The position numbers and the translations under genes are program-made. The notes beneath the pieces are model-generated. The model did no database searches. It was not told the DNA's origin and saw only the letters and a program-made list of their open reading frames with translations. DNA of 37,789 bases from Sorangiineae bacterium NIC37A_2 (GTDB lineage: Bacteria > Myxococcota_A > Polyangia > Polyangiales > Polyangiaceae), in contig NASX01000046.1 of NCBI GenBank assembly GCA_002085155.1, forward strand, positions 1 through 37,789. The letters run 5' to 3'. Positions 24,114 to 31,896 of the stretch are shown here, one piece after another. The first letter of the stretch is position 1, and the number at the start of each line of letters is the position of its first letter.

Positions 24114-25253
24114 TCAAAACTCGCCGTTCTCCGAGTTGAAGAACACCTGGTCGATCCAGACCCAGGTCGCTGACATCTCATCGTTCGAGGCGAGCTCACT
24201 GCGACAGTAGATCATGGCGCTCTGAGCGTTGCTCGCGGAGAGGTCGACTCCCGAGGTGACCATACGCCAAGTTCCGTCGTCGCTCGTGGCGCGCGCGATC
24301 GAGATCGTGGGACCGCCGTACCCGATGGGGTTCTCGCAGCCGGGCTTCGCGTAGTAGATGGGCTGGCAAGCGAACTTCCCGCCTCGGGTCCGCTTGTACT
24401 TCAGGCCCAGGTAATACCCTTGGTTGCCTTTGACCGGAACACAGATGGTGCTCGTGGCGTAGGTCTGATTGCGTGTGTTGACGATCTGAAGAGCGCCGGA
24501 GTCAGGACAGCTCTCCGAGTCGTCGTTCGAAACCCAGCTCACGCCATCCTCCGAGGACCACACGGCGCCCTGATTCTCCGCTGTGTGCTCGCCGACACTC
24601 TTCGCCGTATCGAGGCCTCCTTGAGCGACGAGGTTGGCTTTGCTCGGCTTGCGACAGGTGCAGCTTACGCCGTCCCCAAAGTACGGCACGTTGCAAGCGC
24701 AGCGGTAGGACCCCGTCTCATTCAGGCAAGTCGCGTGGGGACTACAGTCGTGCATGCCGATCTTGCACTCATCGATGTCCTCACACTGACCGACCTTGCC
24801 ACTGCCGGTATAGCCGTCATTGCATGTACACTTGAACGAAGACTCCGTATCGAGGCAGCTCGCATTTTCATCACAGTTGTGCGTTCCCTCGGCGCACTCA
24901 TCGATCAGGTCGGGACCCGGGTCAGCCCCTCCTGAGCTCTCTCCCCCGGACCCCTCGGCGCCGCCGGAGGCCTTCTTGCCGCCCGAGCCTTCCTCGACTT
25001 CACCTTCGGCGCCCGCGGCACCACCACTCGACCTGCGTCCGCCCGAACCCGCTCTCTGACCGCCGGAGGCCGAACCACCACTTGGTGCGCCGCCTGTCTT
25101 CGCGCCCCCTGAGTCCGAATCGTCTGAGCTTTCTCCCGCCGATCCAGCGGGGCTGAGCGGACTCGAGCAAGCTCCTTGATCCAGGAGAACGAAAAAGGCA
25201 CCGAGCGGTAGGAGCGAACGACCTAGACCCCAGAGGCGTGCGCGCGGAGACAT
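24114..25253 (-). CDS. Secreted or lipoprotein with two EGF-like domains
   Basis: The 379-aa protein has an N-terminal signal (GRSLLPLGAFFVLL) ending in QGAC, a plausible lipobox with Cys29. A Gly/Ser/Ala-rich linker runs from 30 to about 112. Two calcium-binding EGF-like modules follow, with the NxxC/DxDEC spacing typical of cbEGF: about 115-155 (DECAEGTHNCDENASCLD) and about 157-198 (DIDECKIGMHDCSPHATC). The C-terminal 180 residues form a beta-rich domain with conserved Cys pairs (SCPDSGALQIVN, CVPVKGNQGYYLGLKYKR), resembling a carbohydrate-binding jelly roll. Such proteins are common on myxobacterial surfaces, with a probable role in adhesion or matrix binding. It is an isolated gene between repeat-rich regions. 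Confidence 0.85.
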   Translation of the reverse strand: MSPRARLWGLGRSLLPLGAFFVLLDQGACSSPLSPAGSAGESSDDSDSGGAKTGGAPSGGSASGGQRAGSGGRRSSGGAAGAEGEVEEGSGGKKASGGAEGSGGESSGGADPGPDLIDECAEGTHNCDENASCLDTESSFKCTCNDGYTGSGKVGQCEDIDECKIGMHDCSPHATCLNETGSYRCACNVPYFGDGVSCTCRKPSKANLVAQGGLDTAKSVGEHTAENQGAVWSSEDGVSWVSNDDSESCPDSGALQIVNTRNQTYATSTICVPVKGNQGYYLGLKYKRTRGGKFACQPIYYAKPGCENPIGYGGPTISIARATSDDGTWRMVTSGVDLSASNAQSAMIYCRSELASNDEMSATWVWIDQVFFNSENGEF

Positions 25254-25458
25254 AGCAGCAGAGCAGTACCACGCTGCTCTTGAGACTCAACGGCCGGCCC
25301 CGCTGAAAGGCCGAACGAACGCGCCAGATCCACAGGCCGAGCGCGCTTTTTCAGACATGGGAAGCGATCTTAGAGAAAGCTTCTCATCCCTCCGTGGTCA
25401 CTCATCAGGACGTTGGTCGTTCGACCCCTTGTCCAAGGATCCGCCGATCAATACGAAA

Positions 25459-25484
25459 GCGCCGCGTTCTTTCGAACGCGGCGC
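25459..25484 (-). terminator. Rho-independent-type terminator of the GYF gene
   Basis: GCGCCGCGTTC (25459-25469) pairs perfectly with GAACGCGGCGC (25474-25484) over a TTTC loop. It is 64 bp beyond the stop of the leftward GYF gene and is followed on the minus strand by TTTCG. The 11-bp perfect stem supports a terminator although the T tract is short. Confidence 0.7.
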
Positions 25485-25548
25485 CTCGGGTTCTGTCTCT
25501 GGTTCTGTGAGTTCCGCGAAAACCTCACTCCCGCGGAGACACACGCTC

Positions 25549-26994
25549 TCAGAGCGTGCCGTTCATCGGATCGTAAGCGTCCGCCGCGCTCCCTGTCGAC
25601 TTGCTCGAGGTCTTCTTCGGCGCCTTCGCCGCGGAGGAGGAGACGCTCTTGGCAGCCTTGGTCGTCTTCGCAGCCGCCGTCTCCTTCTTGCCCTTGAGCA
25701 GGTCAGCGACGCGCGACGAAGGCTCAGCGGAAGAGGAAGCTGACGCAGACGAGGAGGGCTCCTCATCCTTCGGCAGCTCAGCGAGCTTCAGGCCCGTCGA
25801 GGGCGAAGGCGCGCTGCTCGAAGGACCGGTCTCAGGGGCTGCGTCGGACGGATACTTACCGTTCACCTTGCTGAGCCAGTTCTTCATGCCCTCGGGAGTA
25901 TCCGTATCGGGGGCAATCGCGCCCGCAGCGTTCACGCTGCCGGAAGAGCTCGCACCGACGCCATTGCGATAAAGGGCGAACATCGCGACGGCCGCTGCGA
26001 GCACTGCCACACCAGCGACGGGCAAGATCTTCTTCTTCGGCTTGGCGAAAGCCTCTTCGTCGTCCGACCCAATCTGAGGCAGGTCGTAAGGAGTGAGCGA
26101 AGGAGGAGCGACGGACGCAGCCGGACGAGCCGGGAGCGAACCGTGAGGAGCCAGCGAGCCGGGACCCATCGAAACCGGAGCCGCGGGAGCCAAAGAAGGT
26201 CCGTCGTTCCGGAGAGGAGGGCGAGCGCTCGGCGCGGCAGGAGCCAAGCTCGGGCCGTCGTTGCGAAGAGGAGGGCGACCACTCGGAGCTGCAGGAGCCA
26301 AAGAAGGTCCATCGTTCCGAAGAGGAGGGCGAGCGCTCGGTGCAGCGGGAGCCAGGCTCGGGCCGTCCGTGCGGAGAGCGGGAGGAGCGCTCGGTGCAGC
26401 GGGGCTGAAGCTCGGAGCCTCAGCGCGCGGAGCGATGCTGCCGGGACCGGGAATCGTAGCGCGGCTCCCAGGCGGAGGAGCGAGTGAGGGGCCATCGGAG
26501 CGAAGCGCAGGACGCTGGCTCACAACGACGCCACCGGGAGCCGAAGGATGAACGCTGACATGTTCGAGGCTGCTCTTGTCCGCCAGCACAGCACTCAGGG
26601 GGAGCCACTCGGTGTAGCCGGCCTGCCAGACGAGCGAGTCGGGATCGAGCGCGCCGAGCCGAAGCGCGTCCTTGAGCTGCTCGTAGGTCATCTGGCGCAC
26701 GTCGCCGGGGCTCACGTTTACCTGATACATCCCGGGCGGAAGGGATGCGACGGAAGTGCCGGCTTGCTCGTCTTCGGCGTCGAGCTCAGCGAGGACGCGC
26801 GCCAAGGGGAGCCAGGACGGGAAGGACGGCTGCCAGATCAACGTCTCGTCGTTGATCTGATCGGCCTCGTAGGCCTCTGCGAGTGCATCGAGGCTGAGGG
26901 ACGTCTGCTGTCCGTTGAGGACGACATGAAACTCTTCTTCTGGGTTCACTTCGAGCCGGCTCATGGTCTGCGAAGCGTTCACCGATACTGTCAT
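25549..26994 (-). CDS. GYF-domain membrane protein with 18-aa Pro-rich repeats
   Basis: The product, 481 aa from the ATG at 26994, has two GYF_2-type modules. The first is EEFHVVLNGQQTSLSLDALAEAYEADQINDETLIWQPSFPSWLPL. The second is MYQVNVSPGDVRQMTYEQLKDALRLGALDPDSLVWQAGYTEWLPL. A linker with about four near-identical 18-aa units (RPPLRNDGPSLAPAAPSA) follows. Then comes one TM helix (ILPVAGVAVLAAAVAMFAL) and a Ser/Lys/Ala-rich C-terminus. GYF modules bind proline-rich peptides, so the protein's own linker could be a ligand; this is inference. The start is uncertain: ATG at 26964 or an upstream start at 27069 are alternatives, and no Shine-Dalgarno decides. It is divergent from the coiled-coil protein gene. 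Confidence 0.82.
   Translation of the reverse strand: MTVSVNASQTMSRLEVNPEEEFHVVLNGQQTSLSLDALAEAYEADQINDETLIWQPSFPSWLPLARVLAELDAEDEQAGTSVASLPPGMYQVNVSPGDVRQMTYEQLKDALRLGALDPDSLVWQAGYTEWLPLSAVLADKSSLEHVSVHPSAPGGVVVSQRPALRSDGPSLAPPPGSRATIPGPGSIAPRAEAPSFSPAAPSAPPALRTDGPSLAPAAPSARPPLRNDGPSLAPAAPSGRPPLRNDGPSLAPAAPSARPPLRNDGPSLAPAAPVSMGPGSLAPHGSLPARPAASVAPPSLTPYDLPQIGSDDEEAFAKPKKKILPVAGVAVLAAAVAMFALYRNGVGASSSGSVNAAGAIAPDTDTPEGMKNWLSKVNGKYPSDAAPETGPSSSAPSPSTGLKLAELPKDEEPSSSASASSSAEPSSRVADLLKGKKETAAAKTTKAAKSVSSSAAKAPKKTSSKSTGSAADAYDPMNGTL
26186..26401. repeat. 54-bp tandem coding repeat in the GYF gene
   Basis: Four units starting at 26186, 26240, 26294 and 26348 repeat every 54 bp, in frame (18 codons), and encode the Pro-rich linker. 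Units differ at a few bases, mainly silent or Ser/Gly and Pro/Ala changes. Such in-frame repeats can expand or contract. Confidence 0.85.
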
Positions 26995-27203
26995 TCGGGC
27001 AAGCAGATCTCGGAGGGCGCTCGCACCGCTGGTCGAGAGATTTCGGTCACCACGCCATAATTCGCCCACAGAGAAATTTGTATCTGCGGATGTACGACTC
27101 CGCCCGACCTCGCCGGTGATTTTCCTCGGATCGGGAATTTATTACCGCCGGAATCTGCGAAAGGATGAGCGGGTCCCCGACGACCTGGGAGAGAGGATCT
27201 GTG

Positions 27204-27926
27204 ATGGCGAAGTTCGAGCTCGATGATGCCCCAACGAAGAAGTCTAAACCGACCGGCTGGCTCGCAGCCGCGGTAGTGCTCATCCTCGCGGGTGGTTTCG
27301 CCGGAGCCTACTACCTCCCCCTGAAGACAGCCCACGGGCTCCTGATGAACGAGCACGAGGCCCTCGCGAAGAAGACTCAAGAGCTCGACAGCGCCCTCAA
27401 GTCGAGCGGCGCCGATCTGAAGACGACCTTGGCAGAACGGGAAAAGCTCAAGCAGGCCCTGAAGGATGCGAGCGACAAAGAAGCGGAGTATTCGAAGGAA
27501 GTCGACGCGCTGCGCGCCTCCATCGACAAGGCCTTTGAGAAGCATGTCAGCGCTAAATACGTCACCATCGAGAGCGCCCCTGCGGGCGCTGCGGCCACTG
27601 CCAAGAGCAACCTGCTCTTCCGTCCGAACACCGCGAAGACGTTGCCCTTTGCGTCGAAGTTCGCCTGCAGCGTCACCCCGAGTCTCCTCGAAGGCTCTCG
27701 GGCAACGGTGACGGTTGAGGTCGCGCCGACCGAAGACAAGGATGGCTTCGCCAAGGCCTCCGAACAGGCCGCCGTGATCGCCGATCTGCTCCGGACCTCC
27801 TGCAAACTGAGCGCAAACCAGGTGGATTTGGCCGTGCGAGCGAGCAGCCCCGCAGGCGCCGTCACCCTGCGCGTCGAAACAACGGACAAGGCTCCGGCCT
27901 TCTCTCCCGCCACGCTCCTCAACTGA
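27204..27926 (+). CDS. Single-pass membrane protein with periplasmic coiled coil
   Basis: The 240-aa protein has a short basic N-terminus (MAKFELDDAPTKKSKPTG) and one TM helix (about 19-40, WLAAAVVLILAGGFAGAYYL). A long coiled coil spans about 48-120 (HEALAKKTQELDSALKSS, then LAEREKLKQALKDASDKEAEYSKEVDALR). The C-terminal globular domain is about 130-240. The C-terminal SEQAAVIADLLRTSC weakly recalls the OmpA/MotB helix, but the peptidoglycan-binding D and R residues are not evident, so the family is not assigned. The ATG at 27204 has GAGAGGA upstream. The in-frame ATG at 27165 was rejected because it adds residues before a well-placed Shine-Dalgarno. A stable hairpin follows the stop by 15 bp. 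Confidence 0.8.
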   Translation: MAKFELDDAPTKKSKPTGWLAAAVVLILAGGFAGAYYLPLKTAHGLLMNEHEALAKKTQELDSALKSSGADLKTTLAEREKLKQALKDASDKEAEYSKEVDALRASIDKAFEKHVSAKYVTIESAPAGAAATAKSNLLFRPNTAKTLPFASKFACSVTPSLLEGSRATVTVEVAPTEDKDGFAKASEQAAVIADLLRTSCKLSANQVDLAVRASSPAGAVTLRVETTDKAPAFSPATLLN

Positions 27927-27941
27927 CGCTGACCAAAACTG

Positions 27942-27972
27942 GCATCGCGGCCGAACCCAGGAGCCGCGATGC
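27942..27972 (+). terminator. Hairpin downstream of the coiled-coil protein gene
   Basis: GCATCGCGGC (27942-27951) pairs perfectly with GCCGCGATGC (27963-27972) over an 11-nt loop, 15 bp after the stop. No T tract follows, so this may be a Rho-dependent or processing hairpin rather than a canonical terminator. Confidence 0.5.
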
Positions 27973-28311
27973 TCACGGCGGGCTCACGACTCGACAAGAG
28001 CTCCGACGCTCTAACGTTCACCGAGCCCCACTGCTCTCTTCGCAGCCCATCGCTCCTTTGAGCGAGGCCGCGCGCGAAGACGTAGGCGCGGCTCTCCACG
28101 AGGCTCACAGTTCCCTTCGCGCTTCGCCCCGCTCGCCCGCATGTGTGCGCATTTCGTGGGTGTGCTTTTGATGGACTCGCCCTTGGATGAAGAAAAGCGC
28201 CGACCGCTCCATCCTCGAGCTCCCGCGCTCGCTTCAGGTTTCAGCGCTCCGCTCCTCGACCCGACCGCCGCGCACTGACCCGGTCCACTCACCGACGACC
28301 ATCGGTCTCGT

Positions 28312-28480
28312 CTCGGGCTTTCATCCGAACCGCGCTCATCCCAACCGCGCCCGCTCATCCGAACCGCGCTCCCCCCTCCAAGCCGCGCTCATCCGAAACG
28401 CGTCCGCTCATCCGAACCGTGCTCCCCTCCCTCCAAGCCGCGCTCATCCGAAACGCGTCCGCTCATCCGAACCGTGCTCG
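28312..28480. repeat. Degenerate tandem repeats of a CGCTCATCCGAACCG motif
   Basis: The motif (C)GCTCATCCGAA(C/A)CG recurs about eight times. Two longer units starting CTCCAAGCCGCGCTC at 28376 and 28431 are identical over 49 bp with a 55-bp period. No gene is seen in 27927-28609. Apart from the hairpin at 27942, this repeat and the palindrome at 28542, nothing else was recognised there. Confidence 0.85.
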
Positions 28481-28541
28481 AATGACTACTTCTGAGCTCT
28501 TCTGTTCTCCTCCCCCACCCAAAACCGCGATTGCGCGCACC

Positions 28542-28564
28542 ATTGTTGCTTTCTTTGCAACAAT
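28542..28564. promoter_or_regulatory. Perfect inverted repeat upstream of yceI
   Basis: ATTGTTGC (28542-28549), a 7-nt spacer TTTCTTT, and GCAACAAT (28557-28564) form a perfect 8-bp inverted repeat 46 bp upstream of the yceI start. Symmetry and position in a promoter region suggest an operator for a dimeric repressor such as a MarR- or LacI-type protein. No regulator gene is adjacent. Confidence 0.55.
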
Positions 28565-28609
28565 CATTCCCGTTTGAGCAGTATTGTTCTATTTATGAGG
28601 GGGCCCATA

Positions 28610-29137
28610 ATGAGACACATGTCCTGGCAACTCGATAATTCACACTCTCAAGTCACCTTCGCGGTGAAGCACATGATGATCAGCACCGTTCGCGGCAAGT
28701 TTGAAAGCTTCGCTGCTGACGCAGACATCGACCTCTCCGATCTCTCCCGATCGAAGGTTCGCGGCACCGCGCAGGTTGCCTCGATCAACACCGGTGATGC
28801 CCAACGAGACGGTCACCTCAAGTCCCCCGACTTCTTCGACGCGGAGAACTCCCCTGAGATTGTTCTCGAAAGTAAGAGCGTCAAAGTGAGCGGCGAGGAT
28901 CTGACGGTCGAAGCCGATCTCACGATCCGGGGCGTGACCAAACCCGTCACGCTGAAGGGTGAGTACTCCGGTCCCGCGAAGGACCCCTGGGGGAACAACC
29001 GCGTCGGCGTCAGCGTAGTAGCTGAGATCAACCGCGAGGACTTCGGGCTGAACTGGAATCAGGTGCTCGAGGCAGGCGGCGTCCTCGTCGGCAAGAAGGT
29101 CAAGATCGAGATCGACGCCGAATTCATCCAGAAGTAA
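28610..29137 (+). CDS. YceI-family protein
   Basis: The 175-aa product matches the YceI lipocalin-like family: WQLDNSHSQVTFAVKHMMISTVRGKF at the N-terminus, GDAQRDGHLKSPDFFDAENSPEIVL in the middle, and LTIRGVTKPVTL. The family is a small beta barrel that binds isoprenoid-type lipids and is often induced by stress or alkaline pH. No signal peptide is visible, so this form is probably cytoplasmic, unlike E. coli YceI. The ATG at 28610 was chosen because GAGGGG lies 7 nt upstream. ATG at 28619 or 28595 is possible. It is convergent with atpE, with a shared bidirectional terminator between. An 8-bp palindrome upstream suggests repression. Confidence 0.93.
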   Translation: MRHMSWQLDNSHSQVTFAVKHMMISTVRGKFESFAADADIDLSDLSRSKVRGTAQVASINTGDAQRDGHLKSPDFFDAENSPEIVLESKSVKVSGEDLTVEADLTIRGVTKPVTLKGEYSGPAKDPWGNNRVGVSVVAEINREDFGLNWNQVLEAGGVLVGKKVKIEIDAEFIQK

Positions 29138-29215
29138 CGGAAAGGTCGCGGGGAGAGCCGAGCTCCGAGAGCTCTCTCCGGACTTCCCTCTCCTGAACTT
29201 CACACAAAACACGAA

Positions 29216-29247
29216 AAGAGCGCGGCCGTGTATTCGCCCGCGCTCTT
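29216..29247. terminator. Bidirectional terminator between yceI and atpE
   Basis: AAGAGCGCGG (29216-29225) pairs perfectly with CCGCGCTCTT (29238-29247) over a 12-nt loop. On the minus strand TTTTCGTGTTTTG follows; on the plus strand CTCGTTTG follows. It lies 25 bp beyond the atpE stop and 78 bp beyond the yceI stop, serving the convergent genes. Confidence 0.85.
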
Positions 29248-29272
29248 CTCGTTTGTACTCAGGAGCGTTTGA

Positions 29273-29596
29273 TTAGATCTTGCCCTGGAGCAAGAACGCG
29301 ATCACGAACGCGAAGAGAACGAGCGACTCGATGAGCGCGAGGCCGAGAATCATCGGCGTCTGGATGCGGTCCGCAGCGCCGGGGTTACGGCTGATGCCCT
29401 CGAGAGCAGCAGCAGCAGCGCGGCCTTGACCCGTAGCGCCACCGAGAACAGCCAGACCGATCGCGATACCAGCGCTGATCGCGGCGAGGGCCTTCATATC
29501 GAACTCATTGGATCCGGCGCCTTCCGCAGCGAACGCGGGCGAGGTGCCGAGGGTGGTGATGGCGAGGGCGAAAAGCGCCTGCGGCTTCTTGAACAT
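29273..29596 (-). CDS. atpE: ATP synthase F0 subunit c
   Basis: The 107-aa protein has an N-terminal signal-like extension ([26 protein letters not shown]) before two TM helices: [26 protein letters not shown] and [21 protein letters not shown]. The polar loop [10 protein letters not shown] is typical, and the essential carboxylate is Glu in LALIES. The ion-path Gln in GATGQG and the Ser after Glu are present, a combination that occurs in both H+ and some Na+ types, so ion specificity is not assigned. An AAGGAG Shine-Dalgarno lies 11 nt upstream. It is the last gene of the F0 operon, followed by a strong bidirectional terminator. Confidence 0.97.
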   Translation of the reverse strand: MFKKPQALFALAITTLGTSPAFAAEGAGSNEFDMKALAAISAGIAIGLAVLGGATGQGRAAAAALEGISRNPGAADRIQTPMILGLALIESLVLFAFVIAFLLQGKI

Positions 29597-29719
29597 GATT
29601 TTGTGCTCTCCTTATGACTCTTGGTTCTGCGGGGGACTCGGGTAGCGCCTTCCGGGGCGAATTTCCATGCCCGGGGCGGAAAAAAACTTACGCTTAACGA
29701 GGGGGACTGGAGGGGGCGC

Positions 29720-30484
29720 TCAGTGCGCCTCGTGCTCCGTCGCCAGGCCGATATAGATGCACGTGAGCAGGGTGAACACGAGCGTCTGCACGAAAAGGAC
29801 CAGGATCCCGAGGACCATGACCGGAAGCGGAACCAACACCGCCACCATGCCAAGGAAGATCGAGAGGATCAGGTGGTCCACGGCCATGTTCAGCATGAGA
29901 CGAACAGCGAGGGTGACAGGCCGCACCACGGTCGAAATGACCTCAATCGGGAAGATCAGCGGAGCCATGTACCACACAGGGCCCGCGAGATGCTTGATGT
30001 AGCCGAAGCCCTGCTCCTTGATTCCGTAGAGATTGAACATCACGAAGACCACAAGGGCGCAGCCGAGGGTGATGTTCAGGTTGCTCGTGGGAACGGGCAT
30101 ACCCGGGATGAGCGCGAGGGCGTTCGAGCAGAAGATGAAGAGGGCGGAGCCACCGATGATCGGGAAGTATTTCTTCGCTCGATCGGCGTCCATCACGCTC
30201 TTGGCCATTCCATAGAAGTACTCGAGGAACACTTCGAGGAAGGTCCGGAGGCTCAGCTTCGCTTCGGGAACGAGCGCGTCCTTGGCCGAGACCTGACCGC
30301 GCACCTTGAGGGCCATCAGCGTGATGAAAAACATCACGAGGACCGAAGCCGCGAGGGGCTCGAAGGACTGCCAGGTCGGCTTCTGACCGCCAACGAACGA
30401 CGCTCCGAGGAGCCCGGCGTTGTGCTCAAGGTTTTCCTTCATCATCCCGAGGAGGAAGGTGAGCCAGGTAGCGTGTTCAGGCAT
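29720..30484 (-). CDS. atpB: ATP synthase F0 subunit a
   Basis: The 254-aa membrane protein has the subunit a signature with the essential arginine in TM5: TLAVRLMLNMAVDHLIL, equivalent to E. coli Arg210 in the LxxRLxxNM pattern. Other conserved parts are PIIGGSALFIFCSNALALIPGMPVPTSNLN and the C-terminal VFTLLTCIYIGLATEHEAH. It forms the two ion half-channels beside the c-ring. The start overlaps the end of the atpI-like gene by 8 bp, so translation is coupled. A 123-bp gap separates it from atpE, with an independent Shine-Dalgarno for atpE. Confidence 0.97.
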   Translation of the reverse strand: MPEHATWLTFLLGMMKENLEHNAGLLGASFVGGQKPTWQSFEPLAASVLVMFFITLMALKVRGQVSAKDALVPEAKLSLRTFLEVFLEYFYGMAKSVMDADRAKKYFPIIGGSALFIFCSNALALIPGMPVPTSNLNITLGCALVVFVMFNLYGIKEQGFGYIKHLAGPVWYMAPLIFPIEVISTVVRPVTLAVRLMLNMAVDHLILSIFLGMVAVLVPLPVMVLGILVLFVQTLVFTLLTCIYIGLATEHEAH

Positions 30485-30902
30485 GGTCCGTCTCGTTTCG
30501 TAAAGAGGAAGCCGCGTTCGATTTCTGAAGAGGAGGGGCGGCGGGTGTCCGGAATGCGGAGGCGATCACGATTCCGAGCGGCAGTGCACCCAGGCCCACC
30601 GAAAAACCGAGCGCGCTGATACCTCCATATGAGAGAAGCAGATAGGCCAGGATGAACAACGTGATGAATTTCACGAAGACGACGAAGCCCCAGGAGGCTC
30701 CCCGTCCCGCAAGCAGTGCACCCACGGCGCGCGCCAGTGTGTAGAGATTTCCGAGGCCGAGCAGCGTGCCTGCAAAGGAAGCGAGAGCTTCATCCGCCAT
30801 GCGGAACCAGAGGAAGACGAGAGAGAGCAGGACTCCACACAGCGCGACCGCGACATAAGCGCGGCGCAGCATGGGGTCAGTGTTGGTCGTCTCTTCCATC
30901 AA
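30477..30902 (-). CDS. AtpI-like ATP synthase accessory protein
   Basis: The 141-aa protein has four hydrophobic segments (about 14-33, 38-60, 70-90 and 95-115), including SWGFVVFVKFITLFILAYLLL and GFSVGLGALPLGIVIASAF. This is the arrangement of ATP synthase I (AtpI) family proteins encoded upstream of atpB. They assist assembly or stability of the c-ring. Sequence conservation is low, so the call relies on topology and on its position directly before atpB, overlapping it by 8 bp. It overlaps the upstream atpZ gene by 26 bp. Confidence 0.78.
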   Translation of the reverse strand: MMEETTNTDPMLRRAYVAVALCGVLLSLVFLWFRMADEALASFAGTLLGLGNLYTLARAVGALLAGRGASWGFVVFVKFITLFILAYLLLSYGGISALGFSVGLGALPLGIVIASAFRTPAAPPLQKSNAASSLRNETDHA

Positions 30903-31152
30903 AGTACGCTCGTCGCTCTTTTTCCGCTTCGGCAGCCGCTCTCTGGGCCTCGCGGTTCGCTCTCTGAAGCGCTCGAACCACAGCTCGACCGCCGGCTGCC
31001 AGCCCGAACAGAAACCAGATAATGGTGAAAACAGACCCCGTCCCTAGCTTCTCATCGAGCCACTGCCCGACGAACAAACCGACCACCACGCTGAGGGCGA
31101 TCTCGAGACCGAGTGTTGAATAGGACCCGGCTGATTTCCAGTGCTGCTGCAC
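30877..31152 (-). CDS. AtpZ-like small membrane protein
   Basis: The protein, 91 aa from GTG at 31152, has the AtpZ/F0F1-ATPase accessory signature. SAGSYSTLGLEIALSVVVGLFVGQWLDEKLGTG is followed by SVFTIIWFLFGLAAGGRAVVRAL, two TM helices joined by the conserved GQWLDEKLGTG loop. AtpZ pairs with AtpI, and an AtpZI complex has been proposed as an Mg/Ca transporter. An upstream in-frame GTG at 31188 falls inside a candidate promoter, so the later start is preferred; it lacks a clear Shine-Dalgarno. It is the first gene of the F0 cluster and overlaps atpI. Confidence 0.85.
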   Translation of the reverse strand: MQQHWKSAGSYSTLGLEIALSVVVGLFVGQWLDEKLGTGSVFTIIWFLFGLAAGGRAVVRALQRANREAQRAAAEAEKERRAYFDGRDDQH

Positions 31153-31174
31153 GGTTTTGAACTGGCGCGCCCGA

Positions 31175-31201
31175 ATTATCACGCCCACCGCGCCCGGTCA
31201 A
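31175..31201 (-). promoter_or_regulatory. Candidate sigma-70 promoter of the F0 operon
   Basis: On the minus strand TTGACC (31196-31201) and GATAAT (31175-31180) resemble -35 and -10 elements, separated by 15 bp, slightly short of the ideal 17. Predicted transcription would begin near 31168, upstream of the GTG at 31152. The match is reasonable but unproven. Confidence 0.45.
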
Positions 31202-31272
31202 AGTAAAAGCGCCCGCAGAAAAAAGGCACGAAAGGGCGCCGAGAGGTCTCTCGTCGGTTCATCGATGGGACC

Positions 31273-31896
31273 TCAGGATTGCTCGTCGAGCCACGCCGCG
31301 AGATGGGGCAGAAGGGCCCGCGCCGCCTGGCCCCGATGACTGATGCGATTCTTATCTTCCAGGCTGAGCTCCGCCGTGGTGCGGCCACCAAACCCGGTCG
31401 GAGCGAAGAGCGGGTCGTAACCGAAGCCGCCGTCGCCTCTGAGTCCCTGGATGATGCGCCCCGGGAGCTCTCCTCGCGCAGACGCACGACGCTCGGGACC
31501 ATTTTCGCCCGGCACCGCGAGCACCAGCACCGAGACGAAACGCGCCGTCCGCTCCGCTTCGCCGACGCTCCGAAGGCGCTCGAGGAGCAGTACATTGTTC
31601 TCTGCGTCCGTCGCCGACTCTCCAGCGAAGCGCGCCGAGTAAACGCCCGGCGCGCCTCCCAGCGCATCCACCTCGAGGCCGCTGTCCTCAGCGAGCGCGG
31701 GGAGGCCCGTCGCTTCACACACCGCGAGCGCCTTCAGCCACGCATTTTCTTCGAAGGTCGCGCCGGTCTCTTCGACGCTGAAATCCGCCGGCACGCGCCC
31801 CTTGAGCGAGACGAGCTCAATCCGCGGATCGCTCAGCAAGAGGCGCAGTTCACGCACCTTCCCTTCATTTGTGGTGCCTAAGACGATCGTTGTCAT
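31273..31896 (-). CDS. rdgB: XTP/dITP pyrophosphatase (RdgB/HAM1 family)
   Basis: The 207-aa protein shows the HAM1 family signature: substrate loop GTTNEGKVRELRLLL at the N-terminus, FEENAWLKALAVCEATGLPALAEDSGLEVDALGGAPGVYSARFAG containing the metal-binding EDSGLEVDAL motif, and DGGFGYDPLFAPTGFGGRT followed by KNRISHRGQAARAL. The enzyme hydrolyses non-canonical purine NTPs such as dITP and XTP to keep them out of DNA. Its ATG overlaps the stop of the upstream histidine kinase as ATGA, so it is the third gene of a leftward operon. It appears complete. Confidence 0.97.
   Translation of the reverse strand: MTTIVLGTTNEGKVRELRLLLSDPRIELVSLKGRVPADFSVEETGATFEENAWLKALAVCEATGLPALAEDSGLEVDALGGAPGVYSARFAGESATDAENNVLLLERLRSVGEAERTARFVSVLVLAVPGENGPERRASARGELPGRIIQGLRGDGGFGYDPLFAPTGFGGRTTAELSLEDKNRISHRGQAARALLPHLAAWLDEQS

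Noticed and set aside
29273-29596. Na+-specific ATP synthase c-ring
   Set aside because: The Gln and Glu-Ser ligands are present, but the following Thr and Tyr of well-known Na+ types are Leu and Phe here, and similar patterns occur in H+ enzymes. Not decidable from sequence alone.
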